52,108 bases of DNA from Planctomycetota bacterium (GTDB lineage Bacteria; Planctomycetota; UBA1135; GCA-002686595), in assembly GCA_016872795.1 (NCBI GenBank), contig VGYZ01000019.1:1-52108 (forward strand). The letters are read 5' to 3'. The notes beneath the pieces were generated by a model. That model saw only the letters and a program-made list of their open reading frames with translations, searched no databases and was not told the DNA's origin. Position numbers and translations under genes: made by a program. This document shows positions 25,848-33,861 of the stretch, piece after piece (positions within the stretch are counted from its first letter, which is position 1; each line of letters opens with the position of its first letter).

Positions 25848-26891
25848 ATGAACAAGGACGACATCCTGCGGTTTGTCGATGTGATCAGCCGCGAGAAGGA
25901 GATCGACAAGGAAACGCTGTTCCTCAGCCTCGAGGACGCGCTGGCTATCCCTATCCGCAAGCGCCTCGGCGTCGGCGACGATGTCGTGGTCAAGATCGAC
26001 CGCAAGACGGGCGAGCTCTCGGTCGAAGACGACGACGGGGTCTACGAGGTCAACTTGGATGACCTCGGCCGTATCACCGCACAGGCGGTGAAGCAGGGCA
26101 TCAACCAGAAGTTCCGCGAGGCGGAGCGCGACAAGCTCTACGACGAGTACGAGAGCCGTGTCGGGCAGTTGATCAACGGCACCGTCCAACGCTTCGACGG
26201 CGAGGACCTCGTGCTCAATTTGGGCCGCACCGAGGCCTACCTGCCGCGCGCCGAGCGCGTGCGCGGCGAGACCTTCCAGCCCGGCGACCGCATCCGCGCC
26301 ATCGTCACGGAAGTCCGCAAGGACGGCCCGCGCGTGCGCATCGAGGTCAGCCGCACGAGCAGCGACCTCGTCCGCCGCCTGTTCGAGCTCGAAGTGCCCG
26401 AAGTCGCCGAGGAAATCATCGAGATCAAGCGCGTGGTCCGCGAGCCGGGCTACCGCACCAAGATGGCCGTCCTGAGCTCCGACCCCAAGATCGACTGCAT
26501 CGGCGCCTGCGTCGGCGTGCGCGGTGCGCGCATCAAGGCCGTGATCGACGATCTGCGCGGCGAGCGCATCGACATCATCAAGTGGAGCGACTCGCTCGAG
26601 ATGCTCGTGATGAACGGCCTCAAGCCGGCGGAGATCGACCTCGACAACATCTTCCCCGACACGGACGCGCGCAATGTGGTCGTGATCGTCGACGAAGAGC
26701 AGCAGTCGCTCGCCATCGGCAAGCGCGGCCAGAATGTGCGCCTCGCCAGCAAGCTCTGCGGCTGGGACATCGACATCAAGACGCGCGCCGAGTTCGAGGC
26801 CGAGCAGCTCGGTGGCCCCGCGGCCGCGGGTCCGACCAGCGAAGCTGTCGGCAACGCGCCTTCGGACGATGACGACGAGGGCCTTCTTTGA
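25848..26891 (+). CDS. nusA: Transcription termination/antitermination protein NusA
   Basis: The 347-residue product starts at ATG 25848 (MNKDDILRFVDVISREKEID). Residues 1-125 are the RNA polymerase-binding domain. About 130-200 is the S1 domain (GQLINGTVQRFDGEDLVLNLGRTEAYLP). About 200-330 holds the KH domains with the diagnostic VGVRGARIKAVIDDLRGERIDII and LAIGKRGQNVRLASKL. It ends in a short acidic tail DDDDEG and lacks the C-terminal acidic repeats of the E. coli protein (495 residues), as do many phyla. NusA binds RNA polymerase and nascent RNA. No rimP lies upstream, which is the usual partner. Confidence 0.96.
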   Translation: MNKDDILRFVDVISREKEIDKETLFLSLEDALAIPIRKRLGVGDDVVVKIDRKTGELSVEDDDGVYEVNLDDLGRITAQAVKQGINQKFREAERDKLYDEYESRVGQLINGTVQRFDGEDLVLNLGRTEAYLPRAERVRGETFQPGDRIRAIVTEVRKDGPRVRIEVSRTSSDLVRRLFELEVPEVAEEIIEIKRVVREPGYRTKMAVLSSDPKIDCIGACVGVRGARIKAVIDDLRGERIDIIKWSDSLEMLVMNGLKPAEIDLDNIFPDTDARNVVVIVDEEQQSLAIGKRGQNVRLASKLCGWDIDIKTRAEFEAEQLGGPAAAGPTSEAVGNAPSDDDDEGLL

Positions 26892-26976
26892 CCTTGTTCC
26901 TACGGGGACTTCCGCTCCCCACCGCCCCATCAGAGCCCCCTAGAGCACCAGATTCAGAGCGTCGCAAGGAAACCGG

Positions 26977-29691
26977 GTGAGCACGAAAAAGCGCATTCAC
27001 GAGCTGGCCAAGGAGTACGGGATGACCGGCCCAGACCTGGTCAACAAGCTCAAGGCCCTCGGCGTATCCGACGTGAAGAGCTCTAGCTCGACGCTCGATG
27101 ACTTCCAGTTGTTGGTGGTCGAAGGCAAACTCTTGGCCAACGGCATCCTCAAGGCCCCGGCTGCGCCCAAGGCCGATGCTCCCGCGGCCAACGCCGGCGA
27201 GTCCGTCGGCGGGGTCATCAAGAACGGGGTCATCAAGAAGAAGAAGAAAGTCACTCTCGCCGACATCGGCGGGGAGACCGCTGCGGAACCGGTCGCGCCG
27301 ACGGCCGACTCGGTGTCCATCCCCGTGATCGATCCGGCGCCCGACGGGCCGGGCCCGGGCCCCGCGCTCAAGCCGGTCGCCGCCGTGCCCGCGCCGGTCG
27401 AGGTGGCTCCGGCGGTGATCGAGCCCGCGCCGAGCGCGACCGAAGTGCCGACCAAGGTGCTGCCTTTGGCCTCGGCGCCCGCTACGGCCGTCGAAGCGCC
27501 CGCCGCGAGCGCCCCCAACGCCGAGACTCTCTCGGCTTCGAATGTCGCCCAGCCCGGCGAGAACCCCGACCTCGTCCGTCCGGCCGCGCGCCGGCCCGGC
27601 AAGGTCGTCGGCTTCGTCGACCTCGCCAAGGTTACGACCACCACCGCGCCCAAGAAGCCCGACTCGCGCCGCTTGCGCTCGATGGACGATGTCACGCCGG
27701 ACGTGCAGCCCACGCTCGGCCACGACAAGAAGAAGGCGCTCGTGCGCGGCGATGCCGGCAGCCGAGGCCAGATGACGGCCTCCCAGCTGAAGGAGCAGGC
27801 CTCGGGCCGCTTCCTGCGCTCCAAGCGCGGCCCCACGCCCGCCGGCGGCCCGGCCCCGCGCTCCCAGCGCGGTCGCCCCACCGACGCCAGCGCCTCGCCG
27901 CTCGCAGGCAGCGAGGTCAAGCTCGAGGCACCGGTCACGGTCAAGAAGCTCGCCGAGAGCATGTCGATCAAGACGACGCAACTGCTCGCCAAGGCGATCG
28001 AGCAGAACCTCGGCCTGCTCAACATCAACTCGGTTCTCGACGACGACACCGCGGCACTGATCGCGCTCGAGTTCGGCGTCACGCTCACGGTGGCCCACGA
28101 GGTCCAGGCGGAGACCGAGCTCGTCAACGCCTTCGTCAAGCAGCGCACCGAGGTCGAGGAATCGGCGCTCATCACCCGCGCGCCGTCGATCGCCATCCTC
28201 GGCCATGTCGACCACGGCAAGACGACGCTCATCGACCGCATCCGCAGCTCGAAGATCGCCGAGGGCGAGTCGGGCGGCATCACCCAACACATCGGTGCCT
28301 ACCAAGTCGCCACCAAGCTCGGGCACACGCTGACGATCCTCGACACTCCTGGGCACGAAGCCTTCACGGCCATGCGCGCCCGCGGTGCCGACGCGGTCGA
28401 CATCGTGGTGCTCGTGGTCGCGGCCGACGACGGCGTCATGCCGGCGACGGTCGAGGCGCTGAGCCACGCCCGCGCGGCCAAGAAGAAGGTCGTCGTCGCG
28501 CTCAACAAGTGTGACAAGCCCGGTGCCAACCCCAAGCGCGTGCGCGAGGAGCTCTCCAAGGAAGGCCTGATCCCCGAGGAGTGGGGCGGCGACACCGCCA
28601 TGCTCGAGGTCAGCGCCCTGACGGGTCAGAATGTCGACGAGCTGCTCGAGCGCGTGTTCCTCGAGAGCGAAGTGCTCGAGCTCAAGGCGCACGCCAAGGG
28701 CCCGGCCTCCGGTCTCGTGCTCGAAGCCGAGGTCGAGAAGGGCCTCGGCCGCGTGGCGCACCTGCTCGTCAAGGACGGCACGCTCAACACCGGCGACGTG
28801 ATCCTCGCGGGCGAAGGCTTCGGCCGCGTGCGCATGATCCTCGACGACCGCGGCCAGAAGATCGAGTCCGCTGGCCCGTCGATGCCCGTGCAGGTCACCG
28901 GCCTCGACGAGCTGCCCTCGGTCGGCGACTCCTTCTATGTGGTCTCCAAGCTCGACCAAGCCCGCGAGGTCGCGGAAGAGCGCCGCAAGAAGAACCGCCA
29001 GATGTCGATGGCCGAGCGCAAGCAGGCCACCACGGAGAACATCCTGCAGGCCCTCGCCGATCAGGCGAAGAAGACCATCAATGTCATCCTGCGCGCCGAT
29101 GTGCAGGGCTCGATGCAGGCTCTCGAGGCCCAGATCAGGGGCCTCACGCACCCCGAGATCGATGTCAAGCTGCTCGCGGCGGGCCTCGGCACCGTCACCG
29201 AGAACGACATCAATCTGGCCGCGACCTCGGGCGGCATCGTGCTCGCGTTCCGCGTCAGCACCGACAGCAAGGCGCGCGATGCGGCCGAGCGTCTCAATGT
29301 CGAGATCCGTCCCTACGAGGTGATCTACGAGCTGCTCGACGACCTGCGCACGATGATGGAAGGCACGCTCGCACCGGAGATGACCGAGCAGGTCACGGGT
29401 CACATCGAGATCCGCGCCCTGTTCAAGTCCTCGAAGTTCGGCACGATCGCGGGCTCCCATGTCATCGACGGGGCGGTCCAGCGCGACAACCGCGTGCGCG
29501 TGCTCCGCAAGGGCAAGCTCGTTCACGAGGGCGCCATCGCCGGCTTGCGCCGCGAGAAGGACGATGTGCGCGAAGTCCGCGATGGCTTCGACTGCGGCGT
29601 GACGATCAAGGACTTCGACCTGTTCGAGCTCGGCGATGTGATCGAGGGTTTCAAGGTCGTGCCGGTCAAGCGCAAGCTCGGCAAGAGCTAG
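26977..29691 (+). CDS. infB: Translation initiation factor IF-2
   Basis: The 904-residue GTPase starts at GTG 26977 with AAGGA at 26966-26970, six bases upstream. The N-terminal IF2_N domain ([21 protein letters not shown]) is followed by a long Ala/Pro-rich linker (about 60-320). A second IF2-N-like block follows ([21 protein letters not shown]). The G domain has [10 protein letters not shown] (G1), DTPGHEAF (G3) and NKCDKP (G4). Domains II-IV follow with the C2 initiator-tRNA-binding barrel ([22 protein letters not shown]). It delivers fMet-tRNA to the 30S subunit. It is 85 bases after nusA and 77 bases before rbfA; ylxR is missing between nusA and infB. Confidence 0.97.
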   Translation: MSTKKRIHELAKEYGMTGPDLVNKLKALGVSDVKSSSSTLDDFQLLVVEGKLLANGILKAPAAPKADAPAANAGESVGGVIKNGVIKKKKKVTLADIGGETAAEPVAPTADSVSIPVIDPAPDGPGPGPALKPVAAVPAPVEVAPAVIEPAPSATEVPTKVLPLASAPATAVEAPAASAPNAETLSASNVAQPGENPDLVRPAARRPGKVVGFVDLAKVTTTTAPKKPDSRRLRSMDDVTPDVQPTLGHDKKKALVRGDAGSRGQMTASQLKEQASGRFLRSKRGPTPAGGPAPRSQRGRPTDASASPLAGSEVKLEAPVTVKKLAESMSIKTTQLLAKAIEQNLGLLNINSVLDDDTAALIALEFGVTLTVAHEVQAETELVNAFVKQRTEVEESALITRAPSIAILGHVDHGKTTLIDRIRSSKIAEGESGGITQHIGAYQVATKLGHTLTILDTPGHEAFTAMRARGADAVDIVVLVVAADDGVMPATVEALSHARAAKKKVVVALNKCDKPGANPKRVREELSKEGLIPEEWGGDTAMLEVSALTGQNVDELLERVFLESEVLELKAHAKGPASGLVLEAEVEKGLGRVAHLLVKDGTLNTGDVILAGEGFGRVRMILDDRGQKIESAGPSMPVQVTGLDELPSVGDSFYVVSKLDQAREVAEERRKKNRQMSMAERKQATTENILQALADQAKKTINVILRADVQGSMQALEAQIRGLTHPEIDVKLLAAGLGTVTENDINLAATSGGIVLAFRVSTDSKARDAAERLNVEIRPYEVIYELLDDLRTMMEGTLAPEMTEQVTGHIEIRALFKSSKFGTIAGSHVIDGAVQRDNRVRVLRKGKLVHEGAIAGLRREKDDVREVRDGFDCGVTIKDFDLFELGDVIEGFKVVPVKRKLGKS

Positions 29692-29768
29692 CGCGCGGCT
29701 TCCTCCGCGGGGCGCGCGCGTGCGCGTCCCGCGCCGACCCCACCACGTTCCGCACCCGGATCAGCGTC

Positions 29769-30245
29769 ATGGCGAACCCCCGCACCATCGCCAAGCTCGA
29801 GGCCCGCATCCACGAGCGCGCGGCCCACGCCCTCGAGTTCGAGGTCCGCGACCCGCGCAATGTGCTCGTGACGATCACCAAGGTCGAGCTCGCCAACGAC
29901 CTCGGCCACGCCAAAATCTTCTACTCGGTGCTCGGTGGAAAGTCCGAGCGCAGCAAGGCCGAGCACATGCTGGCCTCGGCCGGCGGCTTCATCCAGCGAC
30001 AGGTCGCGCGCGTGCTCGACACGCGCAAGGTGCCGCACCTCACATGGCAGTTCGACGACTCGATCGAGCAGGCCCAGAAGCTCGACAGCGCGATCAAGAA
30101 GGCACTCGAACGCGACCGCATCATCAACGAGACCGGCAAGCCGCCCGTCGAAGACGACAACGGCAACTGGGAATCCGAGTACGAGCAGATGGCGGAATCA
30201 GACGGCGCCGGCGGCGGCCGCGAGGACGCCGAGGACGACGACTAG
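29769..30245 (+). CDS. rbfA: 30S ribosome-binding factor RbfA
   Basis: The 158-residue product starts at ATG 29769. The KH-fold RbfA pattern is visible: FEVRDPRNVLVTITKVELANDLGHAKIFYSV, ASAGGFIQRQVARVLDTRKVPHLTWQFDDSIEQAQKLDSAI. It binds 16S rRNA helix 1 during 30S maturation. An acidic tail of about 30 residues (EDAEDDD at the end) extends beyond the usual 120-residue core. It follows infB, as in most bacteria; truB, the usual next gene, is absent and the convergent DUF3501 gene ends 35 bases away. Confidence 0.93.
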   Translation: MANPRTIAKLEARIHERAAHALEFEVRDPRNVLVTITKVELANDLGHAKIFYSVLGGKSERSKAEHMLASAGGFIQRQVARVLDTRKVPHLTWQFDDSIEQAQKLDSAIKKALERDRIINETGKPPVEDDNGNWESEYEQMAESDGAGGGREDAEDDD

Positions 30246-30280
30246 AGCGCCAGTGCCGCCTCGGATCGCCCGCCGGAGAG

Positions 30281-30835
30281 CTAGCTCGCGAGGTCCGCGG
30301 CGAGCGCGGCGCGCTGCGCGGGCTCGAGCCGGGCCTCGACGACGAGGCCCGGATGGTCGGCACCGATGGCGACCGGCACCCGCCCGCCCACGGGGAATTT
30401 GATGTAGTGCACGCTCGAGAGGCGCTCGTCCCCCACTTGGCGCCCGTCGAAGCAGGCGTAGACCTTCGAGCCGTCCTCGAGCCGTGCATAGATGTGTCGC
30501 GGCAGTGCGAGCCATTCGCGCAGCTTGATCGCGCGCTCGGCCGGGTCGTCGAGCTCGATCATGAGCGTGCAGCCGAGCTCGCCCGCCCCGCCGAGCAGCT
30601 CGTTGTATGTCTCGAGCTCGTGCAGGATGTCGGCCTCGCGCACGATGCGCTCGATACGCACCATCTCCTGCACCTGATAGCGCGCCGTCGCCGTGTTCTC
30701 GAACAAGAAGGTCAGCACGCCGCCGACATGCACGCGACGCCGCGCCTTGATCGCGAGCACTTCCGAGCGGATCGCCTCGCGGCGCTCTTCGTAGGTGATG
30801 TAGTCGAGAATGGAGGCGCGTTCGACGGGATTCAT
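30281..30835 (-). CDS. DUF3501 family protein
   Basis: The 184-residue product matches the DUF3501 pattern: IKARRRVHVGGVLTFLFENTATARYQVQEM, VREADILHELETYNELLGG, CTLMIELDDPAERAIKLREW and VHYIKFPVG. The function is unknown; relatives elsewhere often sit near rubrerythrin or iron-sulfur protein genes, which is not the case here. It is probably cytosolic. It lies downstream of the SagB-type gene on the same strand but with a 63-base gap and a different start region, so it could have its own promoter. Confidence 0.85.
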   Translation of the reverse strand: MNPVERASILDYITYEERREAIRSEVLAIKARRRVHVGGVLTFLFENTATARYQVQEMVRIERIVREADILHELETYNELLGGAGELGCTLMIELDDPAERAIKLREWLALPRHIYARLEDGSKVYACFDGRQVGDERLSSVHYIKFPVGGRVPVAIGADHPGLVVEARLEPAQRAALAADLAS

Positions 30836-30898
30836 CGGGGCTCTTTGACTCGCGGTAAATGGACCGACAGAGAGTACCTAAGGCGCGACGACGGCGCT

Positions 30899-32575
30899 TC
30901 AAGCGCGGACATCGAGATGCGCATAGGCCGGTGTGCTCTCGATGCGCGGATCGTCCACGGCCGCCCCGAGCGTGAAGTGGTAGAGGCTCTGGAATGTGTG
31001 ATCGACCAGCCCGAGAGCGCGATGCACCGGATCGTCGAAAAAGCAGCCGATTCCCGTCGCGCGCAGTCCGAGCGCCTCGGCTTCGAGGTACAGCAGCTGC
31101 CCGACGAGGCCGCACTCCCAAAAGAGCCGCCGATAGGCCCACGGGCCGTCTGCCGCGAGCGCAGCCTCGAAATCTGCCAGCATTCCGAAGGCGACGCATC
31201 CGTCCGCGGCGATCTCCTGATGGCAGGCGAGCGAGCGCGAGAGCGCACGCGCGTCCCCCGCCTTGAGCCGCAAGAGCGTGAGCCCGGCGGCGTCGACGCG
31301 CTCCGCGTCGCACACGACGCGCGCGGACGCTCTCCAGCGCGCCTCGCGCTGCGGATCGCGCAGGCACAGATACAGCCCCGGATCGAGGCCTTCCACGCGG
31401 TGCACGAAACACAAAAGGTCCACGCGGGGCGCCGCGGACCACGAGGCGAGCACGATCTCGCCCTCGCGCGGCAATGTGCGCCGCAGGAGCTGCTCGAACG
31501 CGTCGCGGGCCATGCCCGTGCGGCCATCGAAGGCCACCGCGCTGCGCCGACCGCGCACAACGCGACGCAACGCGATGGGCTCGTCGCCCGCGCTCCACGC
31601 AGGAGCGAGCGCGGGCTGCACCTCGGGTGCAACCGTGCGCGGCTTGCGCGTCGCGGCTTCCACCGCGTCGATCGCAGGCCAGTCCACATGTCCGCTGCTC
31701 AGGCAATTAGGTACGCCTGAATGCCGCAGCGAGAGCGACGCGAGAAGATCGGGCGCGGGCGCGCGAGGGAGGACGCCGCGCTGTTGCGTGCGGATCGCCA
31801 CGAGCACCTCGGGCGCCTCCGCCTCCGGACCTGACTGAAGATCCGTCCCGAGCAGCCGCGCGAGTTCATCGCTGCCAAGCTCATCGAGCACGCGCGCCCG
31901 CCACCCCAGTGCGGCCGCAGCGACCGCCAGCGCGCCGATCGCGTGTCCAACATCGTGCTGGCAGTAACGGAACGCGCGCTCGCCGTACTTCCATGCCTCG
32001 CGCCAATGAATCGACGCGAGCGCGACGAGAAATGTGTCGCTGCCCAGCCCCGCAGCCAGGCGCTCCCACGCGGAGGATTCGAGTCGCGCGCGCACCTCGA
32101 GCGCGTGCTCGTGCGGCGCGTAGTGCGCGAGAAACGCCCCGTGCGCGTCGCAAGCGAGCTCCGGTGCGAGTACATACGCCTCGGTAGGATGCAGATTTCC
32201 GCTGGAGGGATTGCAGCGCAGCGTCCAGCGCGCATCGCCGTAGCGCTTGGCGCCGGAGAGCGCGAGCGAGTCGAACAGGAACTGCGAGAGCGTCGCGTGC
32301 GACAGCGGAGCCGCTGCCACGCGCCCCGCGCAGAAAGCCTCCTCGTAGAACGGTCGCCCATCGTCCGGCTCGCGCAGTTCGAGCGGCACGAGCTGCGCAC
32401 CCGCAAAGCGTCGGAACGGATCGGGCTGCGTGTCCCAGTCGAGTTCCGGCGGCCCCGCCGCATAGCGCTGCCAGTCGTGCTTCGAGGCCTCGTGGTAGGC
32501 CGCGACCACACGCAGCGGATCAGCAGCGATCTCGCTTGGCGAAGCGGGCTCGCTCCGTTGCCTGCGCCAGAACAT
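30899..32575 (-). CDS. SagB-type nitroreductase-like dehydrogenase, tandem domain
   Basis: The 558-residue product contains two nitroreductase-fold halves. The first (about 60-275) has SGAKRYGDARWTLRCNPSSG then LHPTEAYVL, the FMN-binding SagB signature, and FRYCQHDVGHAIGALAVAA. The second (about 330-550) has RRVVRGRRSAVAFDGRTGMA, WECGLVGQLLYLEAEALGL and GIGCFFDDPVHRALG. The tandem form is known in SagB/ThcOx-family proteins from cyanobacteria and planctomycetes. SagB enzymes oxidise azolines to azoles in thiazole/oxazole peptides, but no cyclodehydratase or precursor peptide gene is seen here, so the substrate is open. Cytosolic; FMN cofactor inferred. Confidence 0.85.
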   Translation of the reverse strand: MFWRRQRSEPASPSEIAADPLRVVAAYHEASKHDWQRYAAGPPELDWDTQPDPFRRFAGAQLVPLELREPDDGRPFYEEAFCAGRVAAAPLSHATLSQFLFDSLALSGAKRYGDARWTLRCNPSSGNLHPTEAYVLAPELACDAHGAFLAHYAPHEHALEVRARLESSAWERLAAGLGSDTFLVALASIHWREAWKYGERAFRYCQHDVGHAIGALAVAAAALGWRARVLDELGSDELARLLGTDLQSGPEAEAPEVLVAIRTQQRGVLPRAPAPDLLASLSLRHSGVPNCLSSGHVDWPAIDAVEAATRKPRTVAPEVQPALAPAWSAGDEPIALRRVVRGRRSAVAFDGRTGMARDAFEQLLRRTLPREGEIVLASWSAAPRVDLLCFVHRVEGLDPGLYLCLRDPQREARWRASARVVCDAERVDAAGLTLLRLKAGDARALSRSLACHQEIAADGCVAFGMLADFEAALAADGPWAYRRLFWECGLVGQLLYLEAEALGLRATGIGCFFDDPVHRALGLVDHTFQSLYHFTLGAAVDDPRIESTPAYAHLDVRA

Positions 32576-32587
32576 CGCCCGCGATCG

Positions 32588-32857
32588 CTAGCGCTTCGTG
32601 TCGATCGCGCGCAGGATCGCCGACATCGCCTCGGCGGCCGCGAGGCACACATCGCCGTCGGGGTCGATGATGAGCTCCTCGAGCGCGGGTCGCGCAGAGG
32701 CTGCGCGCGCCTTCATGGCGCCGATGCGCACGCACGCGTCGAGGCGCACCTTCGGATCGGAGTCCTTCAGCTTCGCCACGAGCGCGGAGAGATCCGCGTC
32801 CGGCCCGGCAGGCGCAGGCGTCGCTTCCTTCTTCCTGAACATGTCGAAGAGGCCCAT
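32588..32857 (-). CDS. Small HEAT-repeat protein
   Basis: The 89-residue product starts at ATG 32857 (MGLFDMFRKKEA). It has a low-complexity Pro/Ala linker at 12-20 and then two HEAT-like helices (LVAKLKDSDPKVRLDACVRIGAMKARA and LEELIIDPDGDVCLAAAEAM). The N-terminal GLFDMFRKK resembles the membrane-proximal start of many small bacterial proteins of unknown role. It lies 12 bases upstream of the SagB-type gene, so the two are likely co-transcribed. An open frame extends upstream of the ATG but without recognisable similarity. Confidence 0.7.
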   Translation of the reverse strand: MGLFDMFRKKEATPAPAGPDADLSALVAKLKDSDPKVRLDACVRIGAMKARAASARPALEELIIDPDGDVCLAAAEAMSAILRAIDTKR

Positions 32858-32965
32858 GGCGGTCGAAAGACTAAACCGACGCGCCCAAAGATGCGAGCAG
32901 CGGGCTGCGCTCGAACGCCAACGGGCGGAAGAACTCGCCGGAACAGCACCCCGAAGCCGCCCCAA

Positions 32966-33838
32966 TCAGGGAGCGGGCGGCCCGCCTTGGGGTGCTCCCA
33001 CTCGCGCCACGAGGTCTCGGATCGTGTCCGGTGCGAAGCCGGCGTAGTGGTTGTTGGCGTAGACGTAGACATCCTTCGCGCGCGAGAGCAGCTCGCGGAT
33101 CAGTCCGGCCCAATGGTCGAGGCGCTCCGACTGGTCAAGCACGACGCGATCGAGCGTGTCCGTGAGAGAGTCGATCCGCTTGCGATCTCCTATCAGGCGC
33201 GCGTACGTGAAGTCCGCGGTGAGCAGGTCGAAGCGCTCGGCGAGCTCACAGGGATGCGGCATGTAGACGAGGTCGACGAGCACGAGCGCGCAGCCGTGGG
33301 ACTGCAGCAGTGCGAGCGTCTGCGCGTCGATCCAGCTCTTGTTGCGCAACTCGACGGCGTAACAAAACTGCTTGGGCAGCGTCGCCAGAAACGCGTCGAG
33401 TCGCTCGCGGAACACCCCCACGGTGGCGAACGCGCCGCGATTGAAGTACGGGAACTGCATCACCAGCGGTCCGCACTTCTCGCCGAGCAGCGACATCGCC
33501 TCGAGAAAACGCTCCAGATCTCGCTGGATGTGCTCGCGCACGAGCACCTTCGCGCCATCGGGCGCAGCCTCGCTGCCGCCGTGCACGATGGAGCGCGGGA
33601 ACTTGGCGGAAATGACAAAGCCCTCCGGCGTGCGCTCGGCCCAGCCGGAGACGAGGCGCCTATCGGGCACACGGTAGTAGGTGACATCCGCCTCGACCGT
33701 GCCGAACTGGGTTGCGTAGAACGGCAGCTGCTCGGCCGGCGCCAGTCCCGACGGATAGAACACGCCGTCCCAGGCCTTCTCGGACCAGCTCGAAGTCCCG
33801 AAGTGCAGCGCACCCGCCATCGGATCGACCTTCGACAT
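32966..33838 (-). CDS. DUF72 domain protein (TIM barrel, YecE-like)
   Basis: The 290-residue product starts at ATG 33838. Family signatures are LHFGTSSWSEKAWDGVFYP, YATQFGTVEADVTYYRVP, FVISAKFPRSIVH, PLVMQFPYFNRGAF, YAVELRNKSWI and DVYVYANNHYAGFAPDTI. This is a TIM-barrel fold of unknown catalytic function found across bacteria. The gene lies 23 bases after the HEAT/DUF4159-like gene and ends about 110 bases before the small HEAT gene. It is full length for the family. Confidence 0.92.
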   Translation of the reverse strand: MSKVDPMAGALHFGTSSWSEKAWDGVFYPSGLAPAEQLPFYATQFGTVEADVTYYRVPDRRLVSGWAERTPEGFVISAKFPRSIVHGGSEAAPDGAKVLVREHIQRDLERFLEAMSLLGEKCGPLVMQFPYFNRGAFATVGVFRERLDAFLATLPKQFCYAVELRNKSWIDAQTLALLQSHGCALVLVDLVYMPHPCELAERFDLLTADFTYARLIGDRKRIDSLTDTLDRVVLDQSERLDHWAGLIRELLSRAKDVYVYANNHYAGFAPDTIRDLVARVGAPQGGPPAP

Positions 33839-33861
33839 GTCCCGCGCCGCAGGACACGCTC

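Noticed and set aside
26776..29526. Long open frame antisense to infB (over 900 codons), and similar ones elsewhere such as 1282-3186 and 39697-41928
   Set aside because: They mirror real genes, are rich in Arg/Ala/His or Leu/Gly/Asp/Val as expected from GC-rich third positions, and show no domain motifs.
32858..32965. Possible short gene between the DUF72 and small HEAT genes on the minus strand
   Set aside because: The 108-base stretch is open in one frame but has no start codon context or recognisable sequence.
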